A DNA stretch of 64,000 nt, from NCBI GenBank assembly GCA_021733795.1, contig JAIPKB010000002.1:1-64000 (forward strand). The letters are read 5' to 3'. This DNA is from Akkermansiaceae bacterium (lineage in GTDB: Bacteria > Verrucomicrobiota > Verrucomicrobiia > Verrucomicrobiales > Akkermansiaceae). Positions 29,507-37,718 of this stretch are shown piece after piece; positions within the stretch are counted from its first letter, which is position 1; every line of letters starts with the position of its first letter. A program made the position numbers and the translations under genes. The notes beneath the pieces were generated by a model that was not told the DNA's origin, made no database searches, and saw only the letters and a list, made by a program, of their open reading frames with translations.

Positions 29507-30346
29507 TCACCTCACCGACAGGCGGTAGAATTCCTTGGGGGTGGCGGCCGGGGTGGCGAAGGCGGAAAGGATCCCGACATCGGTGGCGCGATAGGCCGCG
29601 CTGCCGGCCGCCGGGGCGCCGATGGCAAAGGCCAGCGGGCTCCAGGTTTGCGCATCGGTGCTGCGCTCCATGGTGTAAGTCTTGCCGGTGATGCCGTAGA
29701 ACTCGAAGCGCACGCCGGCGGCGGTCTTTTCCTTGATTTGGAGCTCGAAGCGCTCCGTCGCGTCGCCCGCGAAAGTGCCGGCCACATACTCCATCCAGTT
29801 GCTTTGGCCATCGCCATCGAAGTCGCCGTTGCGGTCGACGAGGCTGAGATCCCAGTTGCCGTTCTCGTCGGGGAGATGGCCGGCCTGATACAACTGCCAC
29901 TGCTCCCAGATGTCCGGCAGGCCATCGCCGTCGAGGTCCTCGCCAAGGTTGAGATCCAACCGCACCCGCTCGCCGCCTTTGCCCGCCGTGAGGGTGCCGC
30001 TGGTCTCGATGGGATAGAACCGCGATCCGTTCATTTCCACCACCAGGCTGAACAGGCCCTGGGCGGCCAGCGCCTTCTGGGAGTAGAGCTCGGTGCCGCT
30101 GCGGTTGGCGTCGATGCGGATCTTCAGTTCGTAATTCTGATCCAGTTGCAAGTCCGAATTGATCGGCGTGCGGCCGATTTCCAGTCCGTCCTTGAGCAGG
30201 ATCAGCACCGCGCCCTCCGCCGTTAGCGTCTGGCCGACCTGGTCGCGCACCATGCCGTAGAGGGTGTAGTAGGGAGCTGGCGGGAAGGCGCGTGCCGGGA
30301 CAGCCACCAGGACCAACAGCAAAACGCATGTGGAGATCGTTTTCAT
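29507..30346 (-). CDS. secreted calcium-loop protein (279 aa), first gene of the five-gene cluster
   Basis: A signal peptide (MKTISTCVLLLVLVAVPARA) leads into an Ig/carboxypeptidase-regulatory-like beta domain (about 25-130; YYTLYGMVRDQVG...). Two calcium-binding thrombospondin-3-like loops follow, DLDGDGLPDIWE and DFDGDGQSNWMEY. The C-terminal segment (YTMERSTDAQTW...) is common in verrucomicrobial exported proteins. No enzyme motif is visible. Such proteins usually act as surface or matrix components. It is the first gene of the cluster that runs down to 17362; any promoter must lie in the 422-bp gap before it. Confidence 0.82.
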   Translation of the reverse strand: MKTISTCVLLLVLVAVPARAFPPAPYYTLYGMVRDQVGQTLTAEGAVLILLKDGLEIGRTPINSDLQLDQNYELKIRIDANRSGTELYSQKALAAQGLFSLVVEMNGSRFYPIETSGTLTAGKGGERVRLDLNLGEDLDGDGLPDIWEQWQLYQAGHLPDENGNWDLSLVDRNGDFDGDGQSNWMEYVAGTFAGDATERFELQIKEKTAAGVRFEFYGITGKTYTMERSTDAQTWSPLAFAIGAPAAGSAAYRATDVGILSAFATPAATPKEFYRLSVR

Positions 30347-30768
30347 AGGGAGAAGCGGGAGCGCAAGCGCGGGAGAGTGGAAATGACGAAACCCCGGTCC
30401 CCCGAGTGGTCATGCCTGGCGGGAATCCGTCTTGGAGATGAAAGCCGTTGGGGCTTCGCGGAGCACCGCCCGTCAAGGCGGAGCCGGTGGCGGGACCGGA
30501 GGGCGGGGATCAGGGGGCGATTCATGTGCGGAAGGAGGAATATGGGTGGTTGGGGAAATACCCTCAACACACCCGTGGGTGCATTGACTCACGCACCAAA
30601 TCACCAAATCAGAGGATGCGCCAACTAAAAAGTAATATTTGCGCAGTTTTTTAGGATCCCCCAGATTTCCGCAAGTTTCCCGGCCGCCCGCACCCTCGCC
30701 GGCCTCGAGGGGCATCGAGCGGGATGATGCCCGCCGTAGGCATGGTGTGGGAGCGGTTATGACCGACG
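30347..30768. other. intergenic region upstream of the five-gene cluster
   Basis: No gene is supported on either strand. The part around 30570-30660 is distinctly more A/T-rich than its surroundings. It contains an imperfect dyad, GTGGGTG and CACGCAC, around 30580-30600, which could be an operator. A promoter for the minus-strand cluster is expected here, but no confident -35/-10 pair was identified. Confidence 0.4.
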
Positions 30769-31779
30769 CTATCTTGCCAATACGATCCGGTGCCTGGCCT
30801 TGCCGGCGCGGAGATGGGCGAGGGCGGCGTTGACCTCGGCCATGGGGAAGGTTTCAATGAGCGGCGCGATCTGGTGCCGGGCGCAGAACTCCAGCATGGT
30901 CGCCACTGTGGCCGGTGAGCCGAGCGGAGATCCGGAAACCGACTTGCGACCGCCGATCAGCGCGAACGCCGGCACTGGCACCGGTTCCAACACCGCACCC
31001 ACGAAATGCAAGCGCCCGTCCGGAGCCAGGGCGGCCAGGTAGTCGTCCCAATCGAGCGTGGCATTGGCGGTGATCAGGATGAAATCAAAGGTGCCCGCCA
31101 GTTTCCGGAGCGCGGCCCGGTCCCGGCTGCCAACCACGTGATGCGCGCCCAGTTTGCGGGCATCGTCTGCCTTGGCGGGGGTGGAGGAGAACGCAGTGAC
31201 TTCGCAGCCCCATTTGTTCAAAAACTGCAATGCCAGGTGGCCCAGTCCGCCGATGCCCACCACGCCGACCCGGTGGGTTGGCTTGACGCCGAAATCATGG
31301 ATCGGCCCGAACACGGTGATGCCGCCGCAAAACAACGGACCCGCGCTGGCTGGATCGAGCGTCCCCGGCAATTTGATCGCCCACTCCCAATTCGCCCGGA
31401 CCCGATCGGCGAACCCGCCGTGGCGGCCGACAATGATTTGCTCGGCCCTGGCGCAAAGTTGATGGCGTCCCGAGAGGCAGGCGGGACAGGCCAGACAGCT
31501 TCCCGCGAACCAGCCGAGACCCACGCGGTCGCCGACGGACAGCCCTTTGGTCTGGTCGCCCACCGCCTCGATCACGCCGATGACTTCATGGCCGGGAACC
31601 AAGGGGTAGCTGGAATTTCCCCATGCGTTGTCCAGCATCGAAAGGTCCGAGTGGCAGATGCCACAGGACTCGACTTTCACCTGCACTTGTTCCGGGCGCA
31701 GGGTGCCGGGGTCGTATTCGATCGGTTCAAGCGCGGCGCCGGGGCTGGTGGCCGCCCAGCCAAGGAAGGGAGTGTTCAT
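30769..31779 (-). CDS. zinc-dependent alcohol dehydrogenase, cinnamyl-alcohol-dehydrogenase type
   Basis: The 336-aa protein is a complete medium-chain dehydrogenase that interconverts alcohols and aldehydes with NAD(P). Catalytic zinc ligands are C42 (GICHSD), H64/E65 (GHEVIG) and C151. The structural zinc site has C95, C98, C101 and C109. The Rossmann motif GIGGLGH lies at 175-181. The subgroup pattern (HDFGVKPTHRVGVVG, FSSTPAKADDARKLGA) matches the NADP-dependent CAD/YahK group, which reduces aldehydes broadly. There is no signal peptide, so it acts in the cytoplasm. It is divergent from the tagaturonate epimerase gene across a 191-bp gap; a shared metabolic role in handling sugar aldehydes is possible but not shown. 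Confidence 0.93.
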   Translation of the reverse strand: MNTPFLGWAATSPGAALEPIEYDPGTLRPEQVQVKVESCGICHSDLSMLDNAWGNSSYPLVPGHEVIGVIEAVGDQTKGLSVGDRVGLGWFAGSCLACPACLSGRHQLCARAEQIIVGRHGGFADRVRANWEWAIKLPGTLDPASAGPLFCGGITVFGPIHDFGVKPTHRVGVVGIGGLGHLALQFLNKWGCEVTAFSSTPAKADDARKLGAHHVVGSRDRAALRKLAGTFDFILITANATLDWDDYLAALAPDGRLHFVGAVLEPVPVPAFALIGGRKSVSGSPLGSPATVATMLEFCARHQIAPLIETFPMAEVNAALAHLRAGKARHRIVLAR

Positions 31780-31970
31780 AAGTGGTGTGTGTGGTTAGGT
31801 ATGCCGCCAAGGGTAAGGCCGGGTGCCGGTATGTCAAGAATCCGCAGGACCTTTGGCCGGATGTACGCAGCGGACTGTCATGGATAAGCGGATTTCCCTT
31901 GTCATCCCTGCATCCGGTATCTTTCATCTCGACGGGAATCTCAACATCACACCAAAATAGCCAAAAAACG

Positions 31971-33221
31971 ATGAAACTCACAAAATTCAGCATGGGGATC
32001 GGCGACCGCTTCGGTTGTCAGGGCAAGGCGCAACTGGCGGCCTTTGTGAAAGCCAAGGCAATGGGAGTGGAGATCACGCCGGTGTGGAACAAATCCAATC
32101 GTGAACACCTGATCGTCCACACCGAGCCGGATAGCGTGCGGGTGGAGGCGGACGAGGCGGTGAAGTCCCTGGAATGGACTGGGGATTACCGCGTGGATGC
32201 CGATCACATCGGGCTGAAAACAGTGGACCGGTTCATTCCCGGCAGTGATTTTTTCACGATTGATGTGGCGGATTTCACCGGTAAAGCCGCAGCGGAGGCG
32301 GACTGCCAGGCGTTTGCCGACCGCAGTGCCGGGTATCTGGGGCAGATGACCATTCCGGGGATCGACGAACCGTTTGCCGTGACCAGGGAGGCGTTGCTCG
32401 CGATCGCCGGAAAATATCTGCTGGCGGTGCAGGAAGCGGGCAGGATTTACCGGCATGTGGAGCAGGCCAAGGGTTGCGGCAATTTCATCACCGAAGTGTC
32501 GATCGATGAAACCGATCTGCCGCAGTCGCCGATGGAACTGTTTTTCATCCTGCTGGCGATCGCCGGGGAGAAGATCCCGGTGCAGACCATCGCTCCCAAG
32601 TTCTCGGGGCGTTTCAACAAGGGCGTGGATTACGTCGGCGATGTCGCGCGGTTTGAAAAGGAATTCAATGAAGACCTGGCGGTGTTGGCGTTTGCCATCC
32701 GCGAATTCGGCCTGCCAGCGGACTTGAAACTGTCCGTTCATTCCGGCAGCGACAAGTTTTCGATCTACGAGCCGATCCGCCGGGCATTGCGAAAACACGA
32801 TGCCGGGCTGCATGTGAAAACCGCCGGCACCACCTGGCTGGAGGAGTTGATCGGGCTGGCCGCTGCCGAGGGCGACGGACTGCAAATTGCCAAGGAAATT
32901 TACGGCAAGGCGCTCGGCAGGTTTGATGAACTGTGCGGGCCGTATGCGACGGTGATTGATATCAGCCCGGAAAAACTGCCTGCGGTTGAGACGGTGAATC
33001 AATGGGACGGCAGTCAGTTTACCGGTGCCTTGCGGCATGATCGCAGGTGCCCGGGCTACAACCCTGATTTCCGCCAGTTGCTGCATGTGGGTTTCAAGGT
33101 GGCGGCGGAAATGGGTCCGCGTTATTTGCAGGCGCTGAAGGACAACGAGGCGGTCATCGCCGCCAATGTCACGGAGAACCTCTTCGACCGACACATCCAG
33201 AGGATTTTCACCGGCATCTGA
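31971..33221 (+). CDS. uxaE: tagaturonate epimerase family protein
   Basis: The 416-aa protein matches the UxaE family, which interconverts tagaturonate and fructuronate so that galacturonate can enter the mannonate branch of hexuronate breakdown. Recognised features are the opening MGIGDRFGCQG, AFVKAKAMGVEITPVWNKSNREH, the VDADHIGLKTVDRF block, the SVHSGSDKFSIY motif, and the C-terminal HVGFKVAAEMG...VTENLFDRHI. It has no signal peptide and is cytoplasmic. The start at 31971 is the only Met that gives the family N-terminus; the frame upstream is not conserved. Other uronate genes (uxuA, kdgK, uxaC) are not in the window. It implies that the organism imports hexuronates, possibly from pectin or from host or algal polyuronides. 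Confidence 0.85.
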   Translation: MKLTKFSMGIGDRFGCQGKAQLAAFVKAKAMGVEITPVWNKSNREHLIVHTEPDSVRVEADEAVKSLEWTGDYRVDADHIGLKTVDRFIPGSDFFTIDVADFTGKAAAEADCQAFADRSAGYLGQMTIPGIDEPFAVTREALLAIAGKYLLAVQEAGRIYRHVEQAKGCGNFITEVSIDETDLPQSPMELFFILLAIAGEKIPVQTIAPKFSGRFNKGVDYVGDVARFEKEFNEDLAVLAFAIREFGLPADLKLSVHSGSDKFSIYEPIRRALRKHDAGLHVKTAGTTWLEELIGLAAAEGDGLQIAKEIYGKALGRFDELCGPYATVIDISPEKLPAVETVNQWDGSQFTGALRHDRRCPGYNPDFRQLLHVGFKVAAEMGPRYLQALKDNEAVIAANVTENLFDRHIQRIFTGI

Positions 33222-33296
33222 CGCTCGCTGTCAAACCATGGCCGCCCAATCCGCTAATCCGTTCATAGGCGGGTGAACTACATTCGCTTTTCGCCC

Positions 33297-33737
33297 TCAG
33301 GGGCTGTCTGGGCCGGACAAGGGGTCGTGCATCCGTTCCATCCACTCGGCCAGGAGCTTGCGCATGGCCGTCACCTCCTCGGCACATTCCGGGCCTGCGA
33401 TCCGGTTGCCACGGGCAGGAACGAGCGCCCGTCGATGTGCTCCAGCGCCGGCAGTCCGGCGGCTTCCAACAAGGTCGGTGCGAAGTCGATGGTTGAGACC
33501 AGGTGTTCCGCGTCGATTTTCCCCGCGGGCACCGTTCCCGGCCAGCGCAGGATCAGGGTGCCCTGCGAACTCGCCTCGTACACGGCTGATGTCCGGCACC
33601 TCGCAGCCGTTGCAGCCCACCGAGTCCCAGTTCAAGTCGTCCGCCGTGATCAGCACGATGTTCAAAGGCGCGCCCCGGGCACCGAGGGCGAGGAGCAGCA
33701 GTGTGGCGCAAATAATATAACATTGTCCGGGTTTCAT
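33297..33737 (-). pseudogene. secreted sulfatase gutted by internal deletions
   Basis: The 146-codon open frame starts with a good signal peptide and a true sulfatase N-terminus (PLNIVLITADDLNWDSVG). It then jumps, in another frame (33371-33583), to the late part of a sulfatase (GTLILRWPGTVPAG, VSTIDFAPTLLEAAGLP, DGRSFLPV). It returns to the first frame for the usual C-terminal end (MRKLLAEWMERMHDPL). The whole central region, including the CxPSR/CxAxR site that becomes formylglycine, is missing, so no active enzyme can be made. Family members are about 450-500 aa. The scar lies 5 bp after the start of the minus-strand gene region of the deacetylase-like protein and would have been cotranscribed with it. 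Confidence 0.85.
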
Positions 33738-33741
33738 GAGG

Positions 33742-35436
33742 TCAGCGGGTTGGAGTTGAGGGTTTGGATGACCTTGCGGAGAAATCCAAAGCAATCCGGT
33801 CGTTCTCCGGCATGATCCGCAGACCGGAGCCGGGTTCGTTGGTGAACTCGCCATGGGTCGCGGAGATGGAATAGGGGGTGCCGCGGAATTCGCAGGAGAT
33901 CTCCTTGCGGTCGATGTTGCGGAATGGCAGCTTTGCCTTGCTGTCGCTGGACAACTCAAGGTACCAGTTGCCTTTCATCGCGCCCGCTGCGGTCATGCTA
34001 ACTGATGCCTCGGTGAAGGTGATGACGATCTCACCCTTGGGCGAATGAACCGGCCAGCGGACCGTGAGTTCGCCTGCCGTGCGGTCGTCCACCGTCGGAG
34101 TTCCTCCCTTGATTTCCTCCCCTCCTGCAGATTTCAACCGGAGGCCGGCGATCGTCTGCGCGGTGCTCCAGGTGAATCCGTCAACCACCGGCAGGGTGAA
34201 GTAAAAGCACTCGTTTGAGGTGCCTCTGGTGGTGAGATAGTCGGATGCCACGGTCTCGTCAAAGAGGTGGATATCCCTGAAGCGCAGGGTTTCCCGGTCC
34301 CATAGCAGATTGGCCCGGTAGAAGCGCGAGTTGAACCATACCGTCTTCTGGTTCTTGTCCGTGTGATCGCTCAGGACGGTCACCGAAGTCGGCGGGGTCA
34401 CCTTGTATCGATCCGTGAACCACTTGCCGGTCTCGCCCAGCGTTTTCACCTCCACTTTGCCTTCTTTCCGCAGGCGGGCGATTATCGGCATCTGGATCTC
34501 AAACCCCTTGGCCATCCGCTGCCAGGTGAATGAATTCTCCTGGCCAACCTGGGTGTAGCCGTAGCCCATCGCCGCGCCATCCACAAACGCATCGAAGTAC
34601 CATTGGCACCAGGCGGCATTGCCCCCGCCGCCCTCGTAAACGGGTTCCAGGGAGACCACGCGCTGGTGGTTTCCTCCCAGTCCGCTGTCGTATTGATGAA
34701 TCGGATCACTGCCCAACATCCTGAAAATGGGCACCGGAATCTGGTTTGCGGCGTTCTGCGCGGGCATGTAGGCGTTCTTTTTGCTAGGGTAATACCCCTG
34801 GTTCCAATAGCCGCCCCACAGCGTGTAGCCATCCGTTCCGATCTGGTCCTTGCAGTTGCACGACGCCGCAATGCCATAGCGGTCATACATGTATTGCAAG
34901 GTGTGGGCGTCGATGAACCATGAGCCCACCGATTTCGGATAGCAGCCGAAAACCTGCTTGAAGCGCGCCATATAGGTGTCCGTCAGTTTCTCCCGTTCCT
35001 GCGGCGAGTAGCCGGTGGCGAAGCCGACATCGGCGTGCCAGTCCCACGGGTAGCGCCCGCGCCACTGGTAGCCGCTGTCCTCCACCAGCGGCTGCGGAAT
35101 CTCCCACCAGGCGCCGATCTCGAACATGTCGGAGGGCAAGGTCTTCAGTAGTTCCTGATAGCGGGCATCCACCAGCGCGTCATACTGCAGCAGAAAGGTT
35201 CCTTTCAGCTGGTATTTCTTCATGATCTTGATCTGTTCGACGACCGTTTCGTAGAGCACATCCTTGGTGATCCAATCAATCCGCGGTTCGCACTCCCGGA
35301 TGAAGTTCACGATGTTGACAATCCGCGGCGGGCTGGCGTCGGTGCCCGCGTCTTCCGCCCGGGTGGCGACCGCGGAAAATGTTAGAGAAAGTATGCCCAA
35401 GAAGGCGTTGTGGATGATTGTGGAAGGGTGGGTCAT
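33742..35436 (-). CDS. secreted barrel protein, polysaccharide-deacetylase-like, function unknown
   Basis: The 564-aa protein starts with a signal peptide (to about residue 27) and a segment INFIRECEPRIDW. The first 400 residues look like a modified (beta/alpha) barrel of the polysaccharide deacetylase kind: KYQLKGTFLLQYDAL, MFEIGAWWEIP, HADVGFATGY, GSWFIDAHTLQYMYDRYGI. The C-terminal part (about 410-560) is beta-rich. I am not certain of the family; some Bacteroides proteins carrying DUF3863/DUF3864 have a similar layout. The conserved His-Asp metal ligands of true NodB deacetylases are not obvious, so catalytic chemistry is open. The stop lies five bases before the start of the sulfatase remnant, which suggests that the two once formed one transcript acting on a sulfated glycan. 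Confidence 0.7.
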   Translation of the reverse strand: MTHPSTIIHNAFLGILSLTFSAVATRAEDAGTDASPPRIVNIVNFIRECEPRIDWITKDVLYETVVEQIKIMKKYQLKGTFLLQYDALVDARYQELLKTLPSDMFEIGAWWEIPQPLVEDSGYQWRGRYPWDWHADVGFATGYSPQEREKLTDTYMARFKQVFGCYPKSVGSWFIDAHTLQYMYDRYGIAASCNCKDQIGTDGYTLWGGYWNQGYYPSKKNAYMPAQNAANQIPVPIFRMLGSDPIHQYDSGLGGNHQRVVSLEPVYEGGGGNAAWCQWYFDAFVDGAAMGYGYTQVGQENSFTWQRMAKGFEIQMPIIARLRKEGKVEVKTLGETGKWFTDRYKVTPPTSVTVLSDHTDKNQKTVWFNSRFYRANLLWDRETLRFRDIHLFDETVASDYLTTRGTSNECFYFTLPVVDGFTWSTAQTIAGLRLKSAGGEEIKGGTPTVDDRTAGELTVRWPVHSPKGEIVITFTEASVSMTAAGAMKGNWYLELSSDSKAKLPFRNIDRKEISCEFRGTPYSISATHGEFTNEPGSGLRIMPENDRIALDFSARSSKPSTPTR

Positions 35437-36125
35437 GGAGGTATCTGGATGATGGTCGGCTGGCCTGGCTTCCGCCGGCCGGTTCGGAGGGCCGGAGGGG
35501 CGATGATACTACGAACCACCCGGAGGTGCTCTTGCAACGAAAGAGGCGCCATTCGGCAACGGGTGATGGGTTGCGGTGCCGGCCTTGGAGCCGGTCTGAA
35601 AAATGGGAATTTGAAAAATGGCAGGGACCGTTTCCCGATCTGGCGTAACGTCTAGTATTCAATGATTGCTAGGAAATTGCTTTCCGGGGTTGGTGCGCAT
35701 GAGGGGCTAAAGGGGGCGGCGGAGAGCGGTATCACGGGGTTGGTTCCTGATTTCTCCCGAGGAAATTTCGCCCGAAGAAATTTCTTGGCAAAGCGGACCG
35801 GATGGCTATAATTGGAGATCGAGCATTTCTCCCATGAAATTGTCTTCAAACTCCCGCGCCCTGTGCAAATCCGCCGTTTCGGGTACTCCAGCCGCCTCGG
35901 TCCGTCGGATTTTCCAGACTTTTGCCCCTTTCCCCCGCCACCCCATGGTCTCCGCCCTCCGGTCCGGCCTCCGGAGCTTGCAACGGCCTTCTCCTCCACC
36001 GCAAATTCCTTGGCGTCATCGCGGGCGGCAGGAACCAGGCCCGGGCACCAGAGGGCCTCACCGCCATTTCCTGAATTGGTCCCGATCATCGCGCCCCCCA
36101 ACAATCCAATAACCCACAAGTTGTC
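35437..36125. other. 689-bp intergenic region between divergent genes
   Basis: It separates the minus-strand barrel gene from the plus-strand LamG gene. Several open frames occur but have skewed composition (Pro, Arg, Gly and Ser-rich) and no ribosome-binding sites, so none is called. It contains one strong sigma-70-like promoter pointing right (separate entry). The roughly 310 bases between that promoter and the LamG start could be a long leader or hide a small RNA, which sequence inspection alone cannot settle. Confidence 0.5.
35785..35812 (+). promoter_or_regulatory. sigma-70-type promoter
   Basis: A TTGGCA hexamer (35785-35790) and a perfect TATAAT (35807-35812) are separated by 16 bp. 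This is the best consensus promoter noticed in the window. It points towards the LamG gene at 36126, about 310 bases downstream. In such a GC-rich genome a chance match this good is unlikely. Confidence 0.65.
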
Positions 36126-37703
36126 ATGAAAAATCCTGGTTCCATCGTCAAGGTGTTGTCGGTGGCAGGCGTTGTCGTCCTGTCATGGCTGACAAGCGCC
36201 ACTGCCGGCCTCGTTTCCTACTGGAGTTTTGAGGCAGGCGCGGGCGACGCCATGGGAGCCCATGACGGCACCCTGGTCGGTGGCGCTTCAATTTCCAGGA
36301 AGGGCGATGGCTTCGGCGGCGGCAGGTCACTCCGACTGACGGCCGATGGCGATTATCTCGACCTCTCGAATCCCAAGACCTTCGACTTCAATTCGGACTT
36401 CACATGGCACGCACGGATCAAGACCGCCGACGGCTCTGGCGCCATCTTCTCGCGCAATCCCAATGGCACGGCCTGGAACCAGGGTTCGAAAGCGCTGTTC
36501 GTCCGCAACAACAACGTGGACTGGGACACGGGCTGGGTTTCCAACCCGCACACGAACGTCGCGGTCACCGACAATGTTTGGCACACAGTGATCGCAACCT
36601 ATAACTCGACCAGCGATCTGCTGAACATCTTTGTTGACCCGAAAGCCGGGGCAACCACCGGCAATTTCAGCGGAACTCACGACGTGAACCGCTTCGACGA
36701 ACACACCTTCGTTCACAATGGCGGCGTCGCCGACACCAGCTTCACGCTTGGCAAGGCGGATTTCAGCGGTGGCTTGGCCAGCTTGGACACGTTGCTCGGA
36801 CTGCTTGACGATGCCGCCGTTTTTGACAACGAACTGACCGGTGCCGACCTCGACAACCTGATCGTCAACGGGCCCTCCTGGTTTCTTCCGTTGGTCCCAG
36901 GCAAGCCCACGCTCCGAGTCCGTGGCGAAGGAGGCAACCTGGTGTTCACCTGGGGCAGCAAAGCCGGCAAGCTCTATGACCTGCTGAGCGCGAGCAACCT
37001 GACGACCGCCCCCGAGACGTGGGCGGTTTGGGACGGCCGCCAGAACATTGAGGCCACCCCGGACGAAAACTCGCTGACCATCCCGCGCCCGGCCGAGCCC
37101 ACCCGCTTCTTCGCGCTCCTCGAGAGGGATACCCCACCGCTGTTCGTCGAGAATTTCGACACCGTGATCGCCCCGGCGCTGCCGCCCGGCTGGGTCGCCG
37201 ACGGCACCTCGGGTACCCCGCCCACCGCCTGGCAACTCGGAGCCCCCGCCGCCCTCACCTCCCCGGCCAAGGCCCCGGGCGCGGCCTTCAGCGGGACGAA
37301 TTGCGTCGGTACCAATCTGAACGCTCTCTATGGTCCGGGCGCCGCCGTCACGCTGACCACGCCGCCGATCCATGTGCCCGCCGGCGGTGCCACCTTGAGC
37401 TTCCGGCAAGTCGTTGACATCGACGGCCCCACTGCTCCGCTCGGCGGTGGCGCTGATTTTGGTACCCTGCGGGTGCTGGATGCCGCGGACGATTCCGAAC
37501 TGGAGGTCATTGAAGCGCTGCTGGAAGGAAGCACGGGCGGGTCGTGGGTGCTCTATTCCAGGACCCTGCCGGCCGCCGCCATCGGCAAATCCGTCAGGTT
37601 CGAATTCAAACTCGAATCAGATGGCGGAGGGGTGCCGGATGGCTTTGAACTAGCGGGGTGGTACCTCGATGATGTGGCGGTGACCGCGACCACCGGCAAG
37701 TGA
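36126..37703 (+). CDS. secreted LamG-domain protein
   Basis: The 525-aa protein has a signal peptide (core VLSVAGVVVLSWLTSATA). It is followed immediately by a LamG/concanavalin-A-like lectin domain (residues about 30-245): LVSYWSFEAGAGD, DGTLVGGAS, FGGGRSLRLTADGDYLDL, NVWHTVIATYN, LLDDAAVFDNELTGADL. A short verrucomicrobial tail-like module (RVRGEGGNLVFTWGSKAGKLYDL...) comes next. The C-terminal third (about 340-525) resembles a MAM/choice-of-anchor jelly roll (VENFDTVIAPALPPGWV, GWYLDDVAV). Such proteins bind carbohydrates or link surface structures; no catalytic residues are apparent. A strong promoter lies about 310 bp upstream, and a damaged beta-propeller gene follows after 15 bp. Confidence 0.85.
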   Translation: MKNPGSIVKVLSVAGVVVLSWLTSATAGLVSYWSFEAGAGDAMGAHDGTLVGGASISRKGDGFGGGRSLRLTADGDYLDLSNPKTFDFNSDFTWHARIKTADGSGAIFSRNPNGTAWNQGSKALFVRNNNVDWDTGWVSNPHTNVAVTDNVWHTVIATYNSTSDLLNIFVDPKAGATTGNFSGTHDVNRFDEHTFVHNGGVADTSFTLGKADFSGGLASLDTLLGLLDDAAVFDNELTGADLDNLIVNGPSWFLPLVPGKPTLRVRGEGGNLVFTWGSKAGKLYDLLSASNLTTAPETWAVWDGRQNIEATPDENSLTIPRPAEPTRFFALLERDTPPLFVENFDTVIAPALPPGWVADGTSGTPPTAWQLGAPAALTSPAKAPGAAFSGTNCVGTNLNALYGPGAAVTLTTPPIHVPAGGATLSFRQVVDIDGPTAPLGGGADFGTLRVLDAADDSELEVIEALLEGSTGGSWVLYSRTLPAAAIGKSVRFEFKLESDGGGVPDGFELAGWYLDDVAVTATTGK

Positions 37704-37718
37704 TCGAACGATCACGGA

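Noticed and set aside
27700..29691. A 663-codon plus-strand frame starting in the heptamer array
   Set aside because: Its beginning is just the 7-bp repeat translated, and the rest is antisense to the 564-aa secreted protein gene.
35652..36119. A 155-codon minus-strand frame in the intergenic region
   Set aside because: The composition is low-complexity Gly/Lys/Arg/Pro, there is no ribosome-binding site, and the opposite strand holds the consensus promoter.
37701..37714. TGATCG-AA-CGATCA palindrome at the LamG stop codon as a terminator
   Set aside because: Only six base pairs with a two-base loop and no U-run; too short to call.
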